Positions 24,330 through 35,383 of a stretch of 64,000 bases of DNA are shown one piece after another. The position numbers and the translations under genes were made by a program. The stretch spans positions 62,001 through 126,000 of the forward strand of contig CAMJGE010000004.1 in NCBI GenBank assembly GCA_946405145.1, read 5' to 3'. The first letter of the stretch is position 1. The number at the start of each line of letters is the position of its first letter. The notes under the pieces were generated by a model. That model was not told the DNA's origin, did no database searches, and saw only the letters and a list, made by a program, of their open reading frames with translations. Source of the stretch: an uncultured Prevotella sp. (lineage in GTDB: Bacteria > Bacteroidota > Bacteroidia > Bacteroidales > Bacteroidaceae).

Positions 24330-26390
24330 ATGATAACAATTAGCATCATACTTTCTGCCTGTTTGGCAATGGCAGCCCCAGAGACAGAGGACTCTATCCG
24401 CACGGAGCGGCTGGACGAGGTGGTGGTGACTGCCAAATCAGCACGCCAGCGCATCGAGAACGTGCAGACAGGTGCTGAGTTGATCGAGATAGACGAATTG
24501 ACAGCAGCGCCCCAGCTCTTTGGCGAGAACGATATCATGCGCTCCATCCAGCTGTTGCCTGGTGTGAAGTCGGAGAGCGATGCCTCCAGCAGCTTCCAGG
24601 TGCGTGGTGGCACATCGGCACAGAATCAAGTGCTCTTCGACCTTGTACCTATTTATAATGTAGGTCATGTGGGCGGTATGTTCTCCACCTTCAACGACGA
24701 CGCCTTAGCTGGAGCTACCCTCTACAAAGGACTGCTGCCTGCACAATATGGCGGTGCCTCATCGGCGGTATTAGACGTGACAGGGCGTACAGGCAACAAG
24801 CAGACCTATCATGGTGGTGCCACCATAGGCATCCTGGCAGCGAAAGGTACCTTTGAAGGTCCCATCGTGAAGGACAAGGCCTCTTTCCTCGTCACAGCCA
24901 GACGCACTTACATGGACTTGTTTCTGAAGACGGTGCCCGACTTCAGGCATAATACCCTCTACTTCTATGATGTGAACGCAAAGCTAGACTGGACCATCAG
25001 TCATAGAGACCAGCTGTTCCTGACCTTCTTCACCAGCTACGATCGCACAGCGGTGGACAAGATGGTGGATATCCGCTGGAGCAATCTGGTGGGAAGTCTG
25101 AAATGGCTGCACCACTTCAATGGGGGCTCTAACTCGCAGACCACCTTATATTATAGTGGCTATCAGAACGACAACGGTGTGGATTTCGTGGGTATGAACC
25201 TCTGGTATAAGGCACATATCCGACAGGGAAGTCTGCGCCAGGACTTCAATATCAACATCGGCGACCAGAAACTGAAGGCAGGTTTCCAATCGACACTGAT
25301 GAACGTGAAATCAGCAGAATGGCAGGTGGTGAACAAATACGGCAAGGAAGAGCGAAGAGCCTGGGAGAACGCCTTCTGGCTGAATGGCGAATTCAAGTTC
25401 TCAGATATCCTCAGCCTCTCGGCAGGTCTTCGTCTGAACCTCTTCTCACCCCTCGGAGGCTCACTCTATTACGACATCGAGCCCGACGGCAGCATCGGCT
25501 GGTACTACAACTATAAGCGCAATGAGATTGTGACTACCCACAAGGTGCTGGAGCCCAGAGCCAGCGTCAATATCAAGACCTCGGATCTTACAAGTGTCAA
25601 GTTGGGCTACGCCAGAACCTCACAGAACATACACGCCCTGAGAAACCAGAGCACCTCTACCCCATTCGACCGCTATGCCATCAGCAGTAACATCTTCAAG
25701 CCAGAGATTGCCGATCAGGTGAGTGCTGGTGTCTATGCGATGACGGCTGACCAGAGCTATGACTTCTCGATGGAGGGTTACTACAGAAAGACAGACAACG
25801 TGCTCGACTATCGTGACGGCAAGAGTTTCAGCAGTGAGATAGAACTGGAGCGTCTGATACTGGCTGGCGAGGGAAAGAGCTATGGTGTGGAACTCTGTGC
25901 CCGCAAGAACCTGGGCAGACTGACGGGATGGATCGCCTACACGCTGGCCTGGTCAAAGACGAGGATCGACGGCATCAACAACGGCGAATGGTATGACGCC
26001 AACAACGACAGAAGGCACGACATCAACATCGTTGCCGCCTATCATCTCACAGACCGCTGGACCCTGAATGCCGCATGGGTGTTCAACAGCGGACAGGCCT
26101 TCACGGCTCCCAGTAGCAAGTATCAGATCATCGACAACTGGATCTACTACTACGCAGAGCGTAACGGCTATCGTGCTCCAGACTACCATCGCCTGGACGT
26201 GAGCGCCTCATGGACAAAGAAGGGAGAGAAGGTGACTCGCCAGTGGGTGTTTGGCATCTACAACCTCTATAACCGCTACAACCCGTTCCTGATTAACTTC
26301 GAGGACAGTAAAAACGGCGCACGCACCCGTGCTGTGCAATACAGTCTCTTCGGCATCGTGCCGTCAGTATCATTCAACATTAAATTCTAA
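24330..26390 (+). CDS. TonB-dependent receptor
   Basis: 686 residues, outer membrane. A short signal peptide is followed by a TonB-box-like DEVVVTA near residue 30, the plug domain (residues about 45-150, with VRGGTSAQNQVLFD and VGGMFSTFN), and a beta-barrel ending in SVSFNIKF with its terminal aromatic residue. It lacks the extra N-terminal carboxypeptidase-like domain of most SusC proteins. It is 6 bases before a DUF4249 lipoprotein, a frequent Bacteroidetes pair. The transported ligand is not known. The promoter lies against the ATG, suggesting leaderless translation. Confidence 0.9.
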   Translation: MITISIILSACLAMAAPETEDSIRTERLDEVVVTAKSARQRIENVQTGAELIEIDELTAAPQLFGENDIMRSIQLLPGVKSESDASSSFQVRGGTSAQNQVLFDLVPIYNVGHVGGMFSTFNDDALAGATLYKGLLPAQYGGASSAVLDVTGRTGNKQTYHGGATIGILAAKGTFEGPIVKDKASFLVTARRTYMDLFLKTVPDFRHNTLYFYDVNAKLDWTISHRDQLFLTFFTSYDRTAVDKMVDIRWSNLVGSLKWLHHFNGGSNSQTTLYYSGYQNDNGVDFVGMNLWYKAHIRQGSLRQDFNINIGDQKLKAGFQSTLMNVKSAEWQVVNKYGKEERRAWENAFWLNGEFKFSDILSLSAGLRLNLFSPLGGSLYYDIEPDGSIGWYYNYKRNEIVTTHKVLEPRASVNIKTSDLTSVKLGYARTSQNIHALRNQSTSTPFDRYAISSNIFKPEIADQVSAGVYAMTADQSYDFSMEGYYRKTDNVLDYRDGKSFSSEIELERLILAGEGKSYGVELCARKNLGRLTGWIAYTLAWSKTRIDGINNGEWYDANNDRRHDINIVAAYHLTDRWTLNAAWVFNSGQAFTAPSSKYQIIDNWIYYYAERNGYRAPDYHRLDVSASWTKKGEKVTRQWVFGIYNLYNRYNPFLINFEDSKNGARTRAVQYSLFGIVPSVSFNIKF

Positions 26391-26396
26391 GGAAAC

Positions 26397-27206
26397 ATGA
26401 GATATCATCAGCTGATTCTAATAGGTGTTCTAGGATGCTTCGCACTTCTTGAAACCTCTTGCAAGAAAGACATCGAGATAGACTATCATCAGGTGGATCC
26501 CATCTACGTGGTAGAGGCATCAGTGTCGAACGACGGCATGGAGGCACGCATCAGTGAGACCAACAATATGGATGATAACTCGACACAAAGCGATATCGAC
26601 AGGGCAAAGGTGGTAGTGACAGGCAGTGACGGCAGTACGAACACGCTCACCTACACGAGAAACGGTTTCTACAGATCAACAGCCAAAGGTACACCAGGTG
26701 TAGAATATACCATCGACATCACGTTCGACAACAACCACTTCACCTCAAGTTCCATCATGCAGAACATGCCGAAGATGAACAGCTTCCGCTTTATCAGAAA
26801 GAAGATTGTGACGGAGAACTATCAGATGGGCGAGCTGATGCTACAAGATATCCCCAATGAAGACAACTGGTACTTCATGCACATCTACCGCAATGGTACC
26901 GGCTATCGATGGGCTGTGAAGCGCGATGACCAGAATCCGAACAGCGAACTGCAACAGCTCTTCAGCTTTGCGCGTGAAGGCAGCAACGACGAGGACCTGC
27001 TGAAAGACGGCGACAGGCTGCATATTGAGATAAGAGCCATCGACCAGAAGTCATACGACTACTTGTATTCGATGCAGATCATGGACAATACGGGCACCAA
27101 TCCACTGCAAAACTTCACTGGAGGATGCTTGGGCTACTTCTCAGCCTACAGCCAAATCACCTACGACTGCCAGTTCTATGAGGCAGACGTAGAGGATGAG
27201 GAATAA
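26397..27206 (+). CDS. DUF4249 family lipoprotein
   Basis: 269 residues. The signal peptide ends in a lipobox (LLETSC, cysteine near 22). The mature part begins KKDIEIDYHQVDPIYVVEASVS, as in DUF4249 (visible here as IEIDYHQVD and YVVEASVSN), and is beta-rich. DUF4249 proteins sit beside TonB receptors and are thought to be their surface partners. It is co-transcribed with the receptor and convergent with the next gene. Confidence 0.85.
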   Translation: MRYHQLILIGVLGCFALLETSCKKDIEIDYHQVDPIYVVEASVSNDGMEARISETNNMDDNSTQSDIDRAKVVVTGSDGSTNTLTYTRNGFYRSTAKGTPGVEYTIDITFDNNHFTSSSIMQNMPKMNSFRFIRKKIVTENYQMGELMLQDIPNEDNWYFMHIYRNGTGYRWAVKRDDQNPNSELQQLFSFAREGSNDEDLLKDGDRLHIEIRAIDQKSYDYLYSMQIMDNTGTNPLQNFTGGCLGYFSAYSQITYDCQFYEADVEDEE

Positions 27207-27215
27207 AGAAAGAAC

Positions 27216-27695
27216 TTACTTAACGGAATCGGACTGCTTGCGGATGATGACGGTAACGGTGACATCGTACTCATCGTTAACATAACGTATCTGCATCTCT
27301 TTGTCGGTAAACCACAACACCTGTGCCAGGATCTTACGAGACTCACCTTCGCTATTGACGCAATCCAACTTCAGATTGTTGTTGTCGCACTGGAAAGTGC
27401 CTTCGAAGATCATCTCTCCCTCTGTATCTACCGAAAGGAAAGAGCCTTTGCGAACCATGCCGTTGTAGTCGCCATCCCCATAGAAATAGAAAAGGTCGTA
27501 GGTCAGATTATCGGGCTTTGTGTCAGGATCACCTTCGATGATGATATCTCCCTCGCCCCAGCCACGCTGCCAGGTGCCGACAATCTCTTCACCTAGGCGA
27601 CGACCATCGTCGTCACCACCTGAACAGCTGAACAGGCATAATAGGGCAGCCATAAAGACTGCCCTATATAGATATTTAAACTTCTTACTTAACAT
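27216..27695 (-). CDS. Small lipoprotein, lipocalin-like
   Basis: 159 residues. Signal peptide with lipobox LFSC (cysteine near residue 24), an acidic linker (GGDDDG), then a beta-rich domain opening with [11 protein letters not shown], the start expected of lipocalin-like domains common in Bacteroidetes lipoproteins. Its start overlaps the 3' end of asd by 11 bases, so it is probably translated by coupling from the asd transcript. Ligand unknown. Confidence 0.75.
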   Translation of the reverse strand: MLSKKFKYLYRAVFMAALLCLFSCSGGDDDGRRLGEEIVGTWQRGWGEGDIIIEGDPDTKPDNLTYDLFYFYGDGDYNGMVRKGSFLSVDTEGEMIFEGTFQCDNNNLKLDCVNSEGESRKILAQVLWFTDKEMQIRYVNDEYDVTVTVIIRKQSDSVK

Positions 27696-28698
27696 TTCCT
27701 ACTTTTATCAGGTACTCCGCAATCTGAACAGCATTCAGGGCAGCACCCTTACGGATCTGGTCGCCTGAGAGCCAGAAGGTAAGACCATTCTCGTCAGAGA
27801 GATCCTTACGAACACGACCTACATAGATATCATCCTTGCCAGCAGTCTCCAGAGGCATCGGATAGGTCAGCGTGGTGGGATCGTCCTTCAGATGACAGCC
27901 AGGAGCGGCGGCAATCGCCTTCTGAGCCTCTTCCACGCTGATGGGCTTCTCCGTCTCGATCCACACACTCTCAGAGTGAGAGCGCAACGAGCTGACACGT
28001 ACGCACATAGCTGAGCACTTGGCATCGGTATGCATGATCTTACGGGTCTCGTTATACATCTTCATCTCCTCCTTTGTGTAGCCATTAGGCTGGAACACGT
28101 CGATCTGAGGTATCACATTATAGGCCAGCTGGTGGGCAAACTTCTTGATGGTCTTTACCTCACCCTCTTCTACCATCTCCTTATACTGCTGCTGCAGCTC
28201 TGCCATCGCTGCGGCGCCGGCACCTGAAGCACTCTGATAGCTCGACACATGGATGCGCTTGATGTGGGAGATCTGCTCCAGGGGCTGAAGCGCCACTACC
28301 ATCATAATAGTAGTACAGTTAGGATTGGCAATGATGCCACGCGGACGATTCAAGGCATCCTCTGCATTGCACTCAGGCACTACCAAGGGTACATCGTCGT
28401 CCATACGGAAAGCGCTGGAGTTGTCGATCATCACAGCACCATATTTCGTGATGGTCTCTGCAAATTCCTTTGATGTGCCTGCACCTGCACTGGTGAAGGC
28501 AATATCCACATCCTTGAAATCATCGTTATGCTGGAGCAACTTCACTTCGATTTCCTTTCCCTTGAAGGTATATTTCTTACCTGCACTACGCTCAGAACCA
28601 AACAACACCAGTTCATCCATGGGGAAATTCCTCTCATCAAGAATCCGCAAGAACTCCTGTCCTACGGCTCCACTTGCACCTACAATTGCAACTTTCAT
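27685..28698 (-). CDS. asd: Aspartate-semialdehyde dehydrogenase
   Basis: 337 residues. NADP-binding GASGAVGQE at the N-terminus, catalytic cysteine in NPNCTTI near residue 130, and SYQSASGAG. It makes aspartate semialdehyde for lysine, diaminopimelate, threonine and methionine synthesis. A -7 box TATCTTTG (28733-28740, minus) gives a leader of about 30 bases. It is divergent from the antiporter, whose -7 box is only 22 bases away. Confidence 0.95.
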   Translation of the reverse strand: MKVAIVGASGAVGQEFLRILDERNFPMDELVLFGSERSAGKKYTFKGKEIEVKLLQHNDDFKDVDIAFTSAGAGTSKEFAETITKYGAVMIDNSSAFRMDDDVPLVVPECNAEDALNRPRGIIANPNCTTIMMVVALQPLEQISHIKRIHVSSYQSASGAGAAAMAELQQQYKEMVEEGEVKTIKKFAHQLAYNVIPQIDVFQPNGYTKEEMKMYNETRKIMHTDAKCSAMCVRVSSLRSHSESVWIETEKPISVEEAQKAIAAAPGCHLKDDPTTLTYPMPLETAGKDDIYVGRVRKDLSDENGLTFWLSGDQIRKGAALNAVQIAEYLIKVGNVK

Positions 28699-28732
28699 AC
28701 TGTCTAATTTACAAAATGATTAAATTTGGCTG

Positions 28733-28770
28733 CAAAGATAGTAATATTTATCGAAAAATCACTAACTTTG
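28733..28770. promoter_or_regulatory. Close divergent promoters of asd and the antiporter
   Basis: The minus-strand -7 element TATCTTTG (28733-28740) and the plus-strand TAACTTTG (28763-28770) face away from each other 22 bases apart, so two polymerases would compete. The plus-strand element ends 8 bases before the antiporter ATG. Confidence 0.65.
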
Positions 28771-28778
28771 CAGCAGAA

Positions 28779-30917
28779 ATGACACTATTATCTGCATATT
28801 TCCCAATTACCGACCCCACATTGGTGTTCTTTGTGGTGCTGATGATTATCCTGTTTGCCCCTATCGTCATGAGCAAACTGCGTATCCCGCATATCATCGG
28901 AATGGTGCTGGCAGGTGTCGCCATCGGACAATACGGCTTCAACATCCTGGAGCGCGACAACTCGTTTGAGCTCTTCGGGCGCGTGGGTCTCTACTATATC
29001 ATGTTCCTGGCTGGACTGGAGATGGACATGGAGGGTGTGAAGAAACACTCACGACAGTTTATGATATTCGGACTGCTCACCTGTTTCATACCACTGATCC
29101 TCACCTATGTGATGGCCATTTCCTTTTTAGGCTATTCGAGTTCTGCCTCGTTCCTGCTGGGCTGTATCATGGCATCCAATACACTGATAGCCTACCCCAT
29201 CATTGGGCGCTATGGCCTGCAGAAGCATATGAGTGTGAGTCTGAGTGTGGGCTCATCGATGATCTCACTGTTTATGGCACTGGTGATGCTGGCAGCACTG
29301 TCGGGCTCGTTCAGCAAGGACAGTAACTGGCTGTTCTGGATAGACTTCATCTTGAAATTCGCAGTGTTCTGTATAGGAAGTATCCACCTGATTCCCAAAC
29401 TGACGCGCTATTTCCTTCGTCGCTATAGCGATGCCGTGATGCAGTACATCTTCGTGTTAGGGGTGATGTTCCTCAGCGCAGCCCTCACCTCACTGATTGG
29501 TATCGAGGGAATCTTTGGTGCCTTCTTCTCAGGTCTGATACTGAACAGGTATATCCCCAAGGTATCACCACTGATGAACCGCATCGAGTTTATCGGCAAT
29601 GCTCTGTTCATCCCCTACTTCCTGATTGGTGTAGGTATGCTTATTAATGTAGGCACTATCTTCTCTGGTATCGACATGGTATGGACGGTATTCCTCATCG
29701 TATTCTTCGGCACCTTCGGAAAGGCTGTTGCCGCCTACGTATGCAGTCTGCTGTTTCGTCTGACGAAAGCAGATGGTAACATGATGTTTGGTCTGACCTC
29801 GGCCCATGCGGCAGGTGCCATCGCAATGGTACTGGTAGGTATGCGTCTAGAGGTATCACCAGGTGTCTATCTGATGAATGACATTATGCTCAACGGTGTG
29901 GTGATGATGATTCTCTTCACCTGTGTCATCAGCACCCTTATGACACAGCATGCTGCCAAGCAGATTATCATCCAGGAGAAGAGTCACCTGCGCAATGATG
30001 TCACCATCGGTGAAGACGATGAGAAGATACTGATCTGCGTGAAATATCCTGAGATTGCGCCACAACTGCTATCCCTCGCCACCACAATACGCAATCAGCG
30101 ACTGAACAAGGAACTGGTAGCTCTGAATGTGGTGTATGACGACAAACATAGTAACACCTCTCGGGAAGAGGGTCTGCGCCTCTTGGAGCAATTGCAACAA
30201 CAGGCCAGTGCCTCGGATGTAAGGGTGCAAACTCAGGTGCGTCTGGCTACGAACATCGCCAATGGCATCAAGCATGCCTTCCGCGAGTTCGCCTGCTCAG
30301 AGATTATCATGGGTATGCACGTACATACGGACATCAACCCGAGGTTCTGGGGTGAGTTCATCCAAAGCTTATATAACGGTCTGAACCGTCAGATCATCCT
30401 GACCCGATTTGTGCAACCCATGAACACGCTGCGACGTATCCGGGTGGCTGTTCCCTCAAGGGCTGAGTTCGAGCCTGGGTTCCACCGATGGCTGGAACGA
30501 CTGAGCCGACTGGCAGGACAGTTGGATTGCCGTATCCAGTTTCATGGGCGTCAGGAGTCGCTGACACTTATCGCAGAGTATATCAACAACCGTCATCCGA
30601 ACGTGAGAGCCGAATATACCCCGATGGGACACTGGAACGAGCTGCCCCAGCTGGCTGCCGACATCTCTGAGGATCATCTCTTCGTGGTGGTGACTGCCCG
30701 TAAAGGCACCATCTCATACAAAAATGCCTTGGAGCGACTGCCAGATGAGCTGCAGAAACACTTCTCAGGCAAGAACCTGATGATTATCTTCCCAGATCAG
30801 TTTGGTGTACAGAAGGAAGAGCGCATGAGCTTCACTGAGGCTCAGCACCATGAGGAGAACAGTATCTATGCAAACATCTCGCGCTGGATACATGAGAGAA
30901 AGAAATTGAAAGATTGA
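28779..30917 (+). CDS. CPA2-type cation:proton antiporter with C-terminal stress-like domain
   Basis: 712 residues from ATG 28779; the frame upstream would run through its own promoter. About 12 membrane helices fill residues 1-405 (helix with [13 protein letters not shown], and the conserved [11 protein letters not shown] segment near 360), as in KefB/NapA-like antiporters. The rest, about 300 residues, is cytoplasmic, and parts resemble the universal stress fold. It exchanges Na+ or K+ for H+; the ion is unknown. A LolD-like ATPase starts 4 bases later. Confidence 0.86.
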   Translation: MTLLSAYFPITDPTLVFFVVLMIILFAPIVMSKLRIPHIIGMVLAGVAIGQYGFNILERDNSFELFGRVGLYYIMFLAGLEMDMEGVKKHSRQFMIFGLLTCFIPLILTYVMAISFLGYSSSASFLLGCIMASNTLIAYPIIGRYGLQKHMSVSLSVGSSMISLFMALVMLAALSGSFSKDSNWLFWIDFILKFAVFCIGSIHLIPKLTRYFLRRYSDAVMQYIFVLGVMFLSAALTSLIGIEGIFGAFFSGLILNRYIPKVSPLMNRIEFIGNALFIPYFLIGVGMLINVGTIFSGIDMVWTVFLIVFFGTFGKAVAAYVCSLLFRLTKADGNMMFGLTSAHAAGAIAMVLVGMRLEVSPGVYLMNDIMLNGVVMMILFTCVISTLMTQHAAKQIIIQEKSHLRNDVTIGEDDEKILICVKYPEIAPQLLSLATTIRNQRLNKELVALNVVYDDKHSNTSREEGLRLLEQLQQQASASDVRVQTQVRLATNIANGIKHAFREFACSEIIMGMHVHTDINPRFWGEFIQSLYNGLNRQIILTRFVQPMNTLRRIRVAVPSRAEFEPGFHRWLERLSRLAGQLDCRIQFHGRQESLTLIAEYINNRHPNVRAEYTPMGHWNELPQLAADISEDHLFVVVTARKGTISYKNALERLPDELQKHFSGKNLMIIFPDQFGVQKEERMSFTEAQHHEENSIYANISRWIHERKKLKD

Positions 30918-30921
30918 AGTT

Positions 30922-31596
30922 ATGATTGATATAAAGAATATTACCAAGAGCTTTGGCTCACTGCAGGTGCTGAAAGGCATCGACCTGCACATCGGGAAAG
31001 GCGAGGTTGTGAGTATCGTGGGACCCAGCGGCGCAGGCAAGACCACACTCCTACAAATCATCGGAACCCTGGATCGCCCGGATACCGGTCAGATACAGAT
31101 TAACAACATCGACGTGACACGACTCAGTCAGAAACACCTGTCTGATTTCCGCAACCAACATATCGGATTCGTGTTCCAGTTTCATCAACTGCTCCCTGAG
31201 TTTACGGCTATCGAGAACATTATGATTCCAGCTTATATCGCTGGTGCCTCTAACAAACAGGCCAGGGAAAGGGCTGAGGAACTGTTGGCTTTCATGAAAC
31301 TCTCTGATCGTGCTTCGCATAAGCCCAATGAACTCTCTGGTGGTGAGAAACAGCGCATCGCTGTGGCACGCGCCCTGGTGAACCACCCTGCCGTGATATT
31401 GGCAGATGAGCCTTCTGGTTCTCTTGACACGAAGAACAAGGAGGAACTGCATCAGTTGTTCTTCGATCTGCGAGACCAGTTCGGACAGACCTTTGTGATT
31501 GTGACCCATGATGAAGGACTGGCAGCTATCACTGATCGTACTATTCACCTAAAAGACGGACAAATATGTTATCCCTCGGAGACTATAATACTTTAA
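30922..31596 (+). CDS. ABC transporter ATP-binding protein, LolD-like
   Basis: 224 residues: Walker [10 protein letters not shown] (about 34), Q-loop [12 protein letters not shown], signature LSGGEKQR near 140, Walker B AVILADEP, and the D-loop SGSLD. The layout is that of the LolD/MacB group, which drives lipoprotein release or efflux. No membrane partner is adjacent, so its partner must be elsewhere. It begins 4 bases after the antiporter and overlaps the next gene by 31 bases. Confidence 0.85.
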   Translation: MIDIKNITKSFGSLQVLKGIDLHIGKGEVVSIVGPSGAGKTTLLQIIGTLDRPDTGQIQINNIDVTRLSQKHLSDFRNQHIGFVFQFHQLLPEFTAIENIMIPAYIAGASNKQARERAEELLAFMKLSDRASHKPNELSGGEKQRIAVARALVNHPAVILADEPSGSLDTKNKEELHQLFFDLRDQFGQTFVIVTHDEGLAAITDRTIHLKDGQICYPSETIIL

Positions 31597-32408
31597 AGAT
31601 CGTCAAGTCAGTAGATTTCGGACTGTATCTGGACGGTGGTGAGGAAGGCGAGATTCTTCTCCCCCAGCGTTATGTGACAAAAGACATGCATGTCGGCGAT
31701 GAGATAGAGGTGTTTCTCTATCTTGATCAAGAAGAGCGACCTGTAGCCACTACAGAGCGTCCCTATGCCAAAGTGGGTGAGTTTGCCTACCTTCAAGTGG
31801 CTTGGGTGAACCAGTTTGGAGCTTTCCTGAAATGGGGGCTTATGAAAGATTTGTTCTGTCCCTTCCGAGAGCAGAAGAAACGGATGGAGCAGGACCACAG
31901 CTACATCGTTTACATCAAGATCGATGAAGACAGCTATCGTCTGATGGCTACTGCCAAGGTGGAGAAATATCTCAGTGTTCCCACCATCAACGATCTGCCT
32001 TCGCTTCAGCATGGCACAGAGGTTGACATCTTGGTGTGGCAGAAGACAGATCTTGGCTTCAAGGTTATCATCAACAACAAGTTCCAGGGGTTGATATTTG
32101 AGAATCAGATCTTCCAGCCCTTGCATAGTGGCATGAGACTGAAGGCCTACGTGGATCATGTACGTCAGGATGGAAAGATAGATATCGTGCTCCAGCAGAC
32201 AGGTCGCCAGCAGACACTCGACTTTGCTGAAGTGCTGCTGCGCTATCTCTATGAGAACGACGGCTATTGCAACCTGGGCGACAAGTCACCAGCCGAACTG
32301 ATCTACGATCGCTTCCAGGTATCGAAGAAAGCTTATAAGAAAGCGATTGGTGATCTCTACAAGCGCAGGCTGATCATCATCGAAGAGGAGGGAATCCGTC
32401 TCAAATAA
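31566..32408 (+). CDS. S1-domain RNA-binding protein, CvfB-like
   Basis: 280 residues. Starts [25 protein letters not shown], close to the CvfB family opening (visible as [16 protein letters not shown]), with S1-like OB-fold repeats over the first 210 residues and a winged-helix-like tail. In other bacteria CvfB binds RNA and affects virulence or translation. The start lies 31 bases inside the ABC gene in another frame, and the family N-terminus supports it. A strong hairpin follows the stop. Confidence 0.85.
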   Translation: MLSLGDYNTLKIVKSVDFGLYLDGGEEGEILLPQRYVTKDMHVGDEIEVFLYLDQEERPVATTERPYAKVGEFAYLQVAWVNQFGAFLKWGLMKDLFCPFREQKKRMEQDHSYIVYIKIDEDSYRLMATAKVEKYLSVPTINDLPSLQHGTEVDILVWQKTDLGFKVIINNKFQGLIFENQIFQPLHSGMRLKAYVDHVRQDGKIDIVLQQTGRQQTLDFAEVLLRYLYENDGYCNLGDKSPAELIYDRFQVSKKAYKKAIGDLYKRRLIIIEEEGIRLK

Positions 32409-32428
32409 AGACTCCGTAGCCCTACTAT

Positions 32429-32471
32429 AACGAGGTACGTAGCTCGACACCTTCGACCTACGTACCTCGTT
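32429..32471. terminator. Long hairpin between cvfB and asnS
   Basis: AACGAGGTACGTAG (32429-32442) pairs perfectly with CTACGTACCTCGTT (32458-32471) plus three T. An outer AAGACTC (32408-32414) pairs with GAGTCTT (32478-32484). It serves these convergent genes, more strongly on the plus strand. Confidence 0.8.
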
Positions 32472-32487
32472 TTTATAGAGTCTTATC

Positions 32488-33924
32488 TTAGAATTCTGCG
32501 CTCTTCGGCGTTCTTGGGAACGGAATCACGTCGCGGATGTTCTGCATACCTGTTACGAACAGGATGAGACGCTCAAAGCCCAAGCCGAAACCTGCATGAG
32601 GACAGGTACCCCAGCGACGGGTATCAATATACCACCACAGATGCGTCTTATCCATCTCGCGGCGCTCAATCTCACCCATCAGCTTGTCGTAGCTCTCCTC
32701 ACGTACTGAACCACCGATGATCTCACCGATCTGTGGGAACAGCACATCAGTGCCCTGCATCGTAGGACCAGGAGCAACAGCACCCTTATATCCGATACTA
32801 CCCTCACCCTGCTGCTCGTTCTGCTTCATATAGAACGACTTGAAAGCACGGGGATAGTCAGTCATGATAACAGGCTTCTTGAAGTGCTCCTCCACGAGAT
32901 AGCGCTCATGCTCTGAAGCAAGGTCATCACCCCAGTTGCAGGGGAACTCAAACTTCTTACCGTTCTTGATAGCCTCCTGCAGGATGTTGATACCCTCGGT
33001 ATAAGGCAGACGTACAAAGGTATCCTTCAGCACACCCTCCAGACGCTCAATCAGCGTCTTATCGATCATCTGATTCAGGAACTGCAGGTCATCCTTACAG
33101 TTGTCGAGTGCCCAGCGTACGCAGTACTTGATAAAGTCCTCTTCGAGATCCATCAGCTCTTCCTGATCCAGGAAGGCCACCTCAGGCTCTACCATCCAGA
33201 ACTCAGCCAAGTGGCGTGGTGTATTAGAATTCTCAGCACGGAAAGTAGGTCCGAAGGTATAGATAGCACCAAGAGCTGTAGCACCAAGCTCACCCTCAAG
33301 CTGACCAGATACCGTCAGTGAGGTCTGCTCACCGAAGAAATCGTCGTCGTAGATAATCTTACCCTGCTCGTCCTTCTTCAGGTCGTAGAGGTTCTTGGTA
33401 GTCACTTGGAACATATTACCTGCTCCCTCACAGTCGCTGGCAGTAATCAGCGGTGTGTGGAAGTAGTAGAAGCCATGCTCATGGAAATAGGTATGGATTG
33501 CCATCGCCATATTGTGACGGATACGCATCACAGCTCCAAAAGTATTAGTACGCAGACGCATGTGGGCGTTCTTACGCATCACCTCAAAGCTCTGTCCCTT
33601 CTTCTGCATGGGGTAGTCGTTACCACAGAGTCCATAGACCTCAAGCTTGGTGGCCTGGATCTCTGACGACTGACCTGCACCCTGGCTCTCAACCAGTGTA
33701 CCCTCAGCACAGATGCAGGCACCTGTCGTAATGTCCTTCAATACCTGCTCGTCAAACTTAGAGGGATCAACGACAATCTGAACATTCTTGATGGTAGATC
33801 CGTCGTTAAGGGCGATAAAGTCAACTGCCTTAGAGCTGCGATGCGTACGCACCCAGCCCTTCACGCAGATGTCCTTACCATATTCTGTGCTTTTCAGCAC
33901 ATCAATAATCTTTGTTCTTTTCAT
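32488..33924 (-). CDS. asnS: Asparaginyl-tRNA synthetase
   Basis: 478 residues. An N-terminal OB-fold anticodon domain ([10 protein letters not shown] near 24, FIALNDGS) precedes the class II catalytic core with motif 2 [21 protein letters not shown] (visible as TFRAENSNT) near 240 and motif 3 GLGFERL near 445. It charges tRNA-Asn directly. It lies downstream of the pseudouridine synthase gene on the same strand. Confidence 0.95.
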   Translation of the reverse strand: MKRTKIIDVLKSTEYGKDICVKGWVRTHRSSKAVDFIALNDGSTIKNVQIVVDPSKFDEQVLKDITTGACICAEGTLVESQGAGQSSEIQATKLEVYGLCGNDYPMQKKGQSFEVMRKNAHMRLRTNTFGAVMRIRHNMAMAIHTYFHEHGFYYFHTPLITASDCEGAGNMFQVTTKNLYDLKKDEQGKIIYDDDFFGEQTSLTVSGQLEGELGATALGAIYTFGPTFRAENSNTPRHLAEFWMVEPEVAFLDQEELMDLEEDFIKYCVRWALDNCKDDLQFLNQMIDKTLIERLEGVLKDTFVRLPYTEGINILQEAIKNGKKFEFPCNWGDDLASEHERYLVEEHFKKPVIMTDYPRAFKSFYMKQNEQQGEGSIGYKGAVAPGPTMQGTDVLFPQIGEIIGGSVREESYDKLMGEIERREMDKTHLWWYIDTRRWGTCPHAGFGLGFERLILFVTGMQNIRDVIPFPRTPKSAEF

Positions 33925-33932
33925 TTTTATTT

Positions 33933-33978
33933 CTAGATTTTTCTAGCCTGACTAGTTATACTAGTATTCCTAGTTATT
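33933..33978. repeat. CTAG-N5 array, five units
   Basis: CTAG occurs at 33933, 33943, 33952, 33961 and 33970, with one 10-bp and three 9-bp steps. It fills the gap between asnS and the pseudouridine synthase gene. A similar 9-bp-phased array lies inside the coding sequence at 62967-63007. Confidence 0.8.
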
Positions 33979-35323
33979 ACTCGTAAGCACCCATTCTCAG
34001 GCGATCTACCTCCTCCTCTGTGAGGTAACGCCAGTCACCACGCTTCAGGTTCTTCTTAGTCAGACCTGCAAACTGTACGCGATCGAGCTTCTGTACATGA
34101 TATCCCAGGCTCTCGAAGATACGACGCACAATGCGGTTCTTGCCGCTGTGAATCTCGATACCCACCTGCTTCTTGTCTGTAGCATGAGCATACTGCACAT
34201 CGTCGGCCTTGATCTCACCATCCTCCAACTGGATACCTTCGGCAATCTGCTGCAGGTCGTGAGCTGTTACATTCTTATCGAGATAAACGTGGTAGATCTT
34301 CTTTTTCAAATACTTAGGATGTGTCAGCTTAGAAGCCAGGTCGCCATCGTTCGTCAGAAGGAGCACACCTGTGGTGTTGCGATCCAGACGACCTACGGGA
34401 TAGATTCGCTCTGGACATGCATTCTTCACCAGATCCATCACAGTCTTACGCTGCTGGGGATCATCGCTGGTGGTCACATAGTCCTTCGGCTTATTCAGCA
34501 GCACATATACCTTCTTCTCAATCTTCACGGGCTGATCGTGGAACTTCACTTCGTCAGTACGCAAGATCTTGGTACCCAGCTCAGTCACCACCTCACCATT
34601 AACGGTGACAACACCTGCCTGGATGAACTCATCAGCCTCACGACGGCTGCAGATACCGGCATTAGCCAGGAACTTATTCAGACGAAGCGGCTCATTGGGA
34701 TCGTAGTTGATCTCCTTATACTCGATACGCTTCTTCATACTATACTTTGCATTGGGATCATAGTCGGCAGTATGCTGACGAGGCCCCTTCTTATATGGGT
34801 TTGCCCCATAAGGCTTGCCATAGCCACCCTGCGAGCGCTGACCATAACCGCCCTGAGAACGCTGGCCATAGCCACCCTGCGGGCGCTGACCATACCCCCC
34901 CTGCTGAGGACGCTGACCATAACCGCCCTGACGCTGCTGGCCATAGCCACCTTGCTGAGGACGCTGACCATAACCACCCTGACGCTGCTGACCATAACCA
35001 CCCTGCTGAGGACGCTGATTATAACCGCCCTGAGGACGCTGGCCATAGCCACCCTGACGCTGCTGACCGTAACCACCCTCATAGTTATTACGAGGACGAT
35101 AGCCACCACGCTGTGGAGCATTGCTTTGCAGACCTGCACCAAAACCTTCTGGACGGAAGCCACCCTCATCGTCGTGCTGATGATAGTTTGGACGCTCGAA
35201 GCCGGGGCGAGGAGCTGCTGTATGGATACGCGGACGCGGAGAGCGCCCCTGTCTTACCTCTCTCTGGAAACCATCTTGCTGTGTTGGTTCTTCGTGCTTC
35301 TTCTCGTTGTTCTCAAAATCCAT
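33977..35323 (-). CDS. rRNA pseudouridine synthase (RsuA/RluB/E/F family) with repetitive N-terminus
   Basis: 448 residues. Residues about 83-170 are a low-complexity run of GGYGQ units with Arg, Gln and Pro (GGYGQRPQ, GGYGQQRQ). The enzyme proper follows: an S4 domain (LNKFLANAGICSRREADE near 216) and the catalytic YPVGRLDRNTTGVLLLTNDG segment (GRLD aspartate). Members of this family isomerise a uridine in rRNA. The Gly-Tyr-Gln-Arg tail is probably disordered and RNA-binding; such tails are common in Bacteroidetes relatives. Which rRNA site is modified is unknown. Confidence 0.9.
   Translation of the reverse strand: MDFENNEKKHEEPTQQDGFQREVRQGRSPRPRIHTAAPRPGFERPNYHQHDDEGGFRPEGFGAGLQSNAPQRGGYRPRNNYEGGYGQQRQGGYGQRPQGGYNQRPQQGGYGQQRQGGYGQRPQQGGYGQQRQGGYGQRPQQGGYGQRPQGGYGQRSQGGYGQRSQGGYGKPYGANPYKKGPRQHTADYDPNAKYSMKKRIEYKEINYDPNEPLRLNKFLANAGICSRREADEFIQAGVVTVNGEVVTELGTKILRTDEVKFHDQPVKIEKKVYVLLNKPKDYVTTSDDPQQRKTVMDLVKNACPERIYPVGRLDRNTTGVLLLTNDGDLASKLTHPKYLKKKIYHVYLDKNVTAHDLQQIAEGIQLEDGEIKADDVQYAHATDKKQVGIEIHSGKNRIVRRIFESLGYHVQKLDRVQFAGLTKKNLKRGDWRYLTEEEVDRLRMGAYE
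34815..35080. repeat. Minisatellite-like repeat in the pseudouridine synthase gene
   Basis: About ten units of roughly 18-27 bp encode GGYGQRPQ/GGYGQQRQ-type blocks. The nucleotide repeats are nearly identical, so the copy number may vary between strains in steps of three. Confidence 0.8.
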
Positions 35324-35383
35324 GTTAGTCTTTCTTTTTAATTGTTCTTACTCTTTTTATTAATCTTAATTTTGATTGGTTGA

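Noticed and set aside
34097..35341. 414-residue plus-strand frame opposite the pseudouridine synthase
   Set aside because: It comes from the repetitive DNA read in another frame, with repeated LAIATLRAL-type blocks. The S4 and GRLD motifs on the minus strand show which strand is real.
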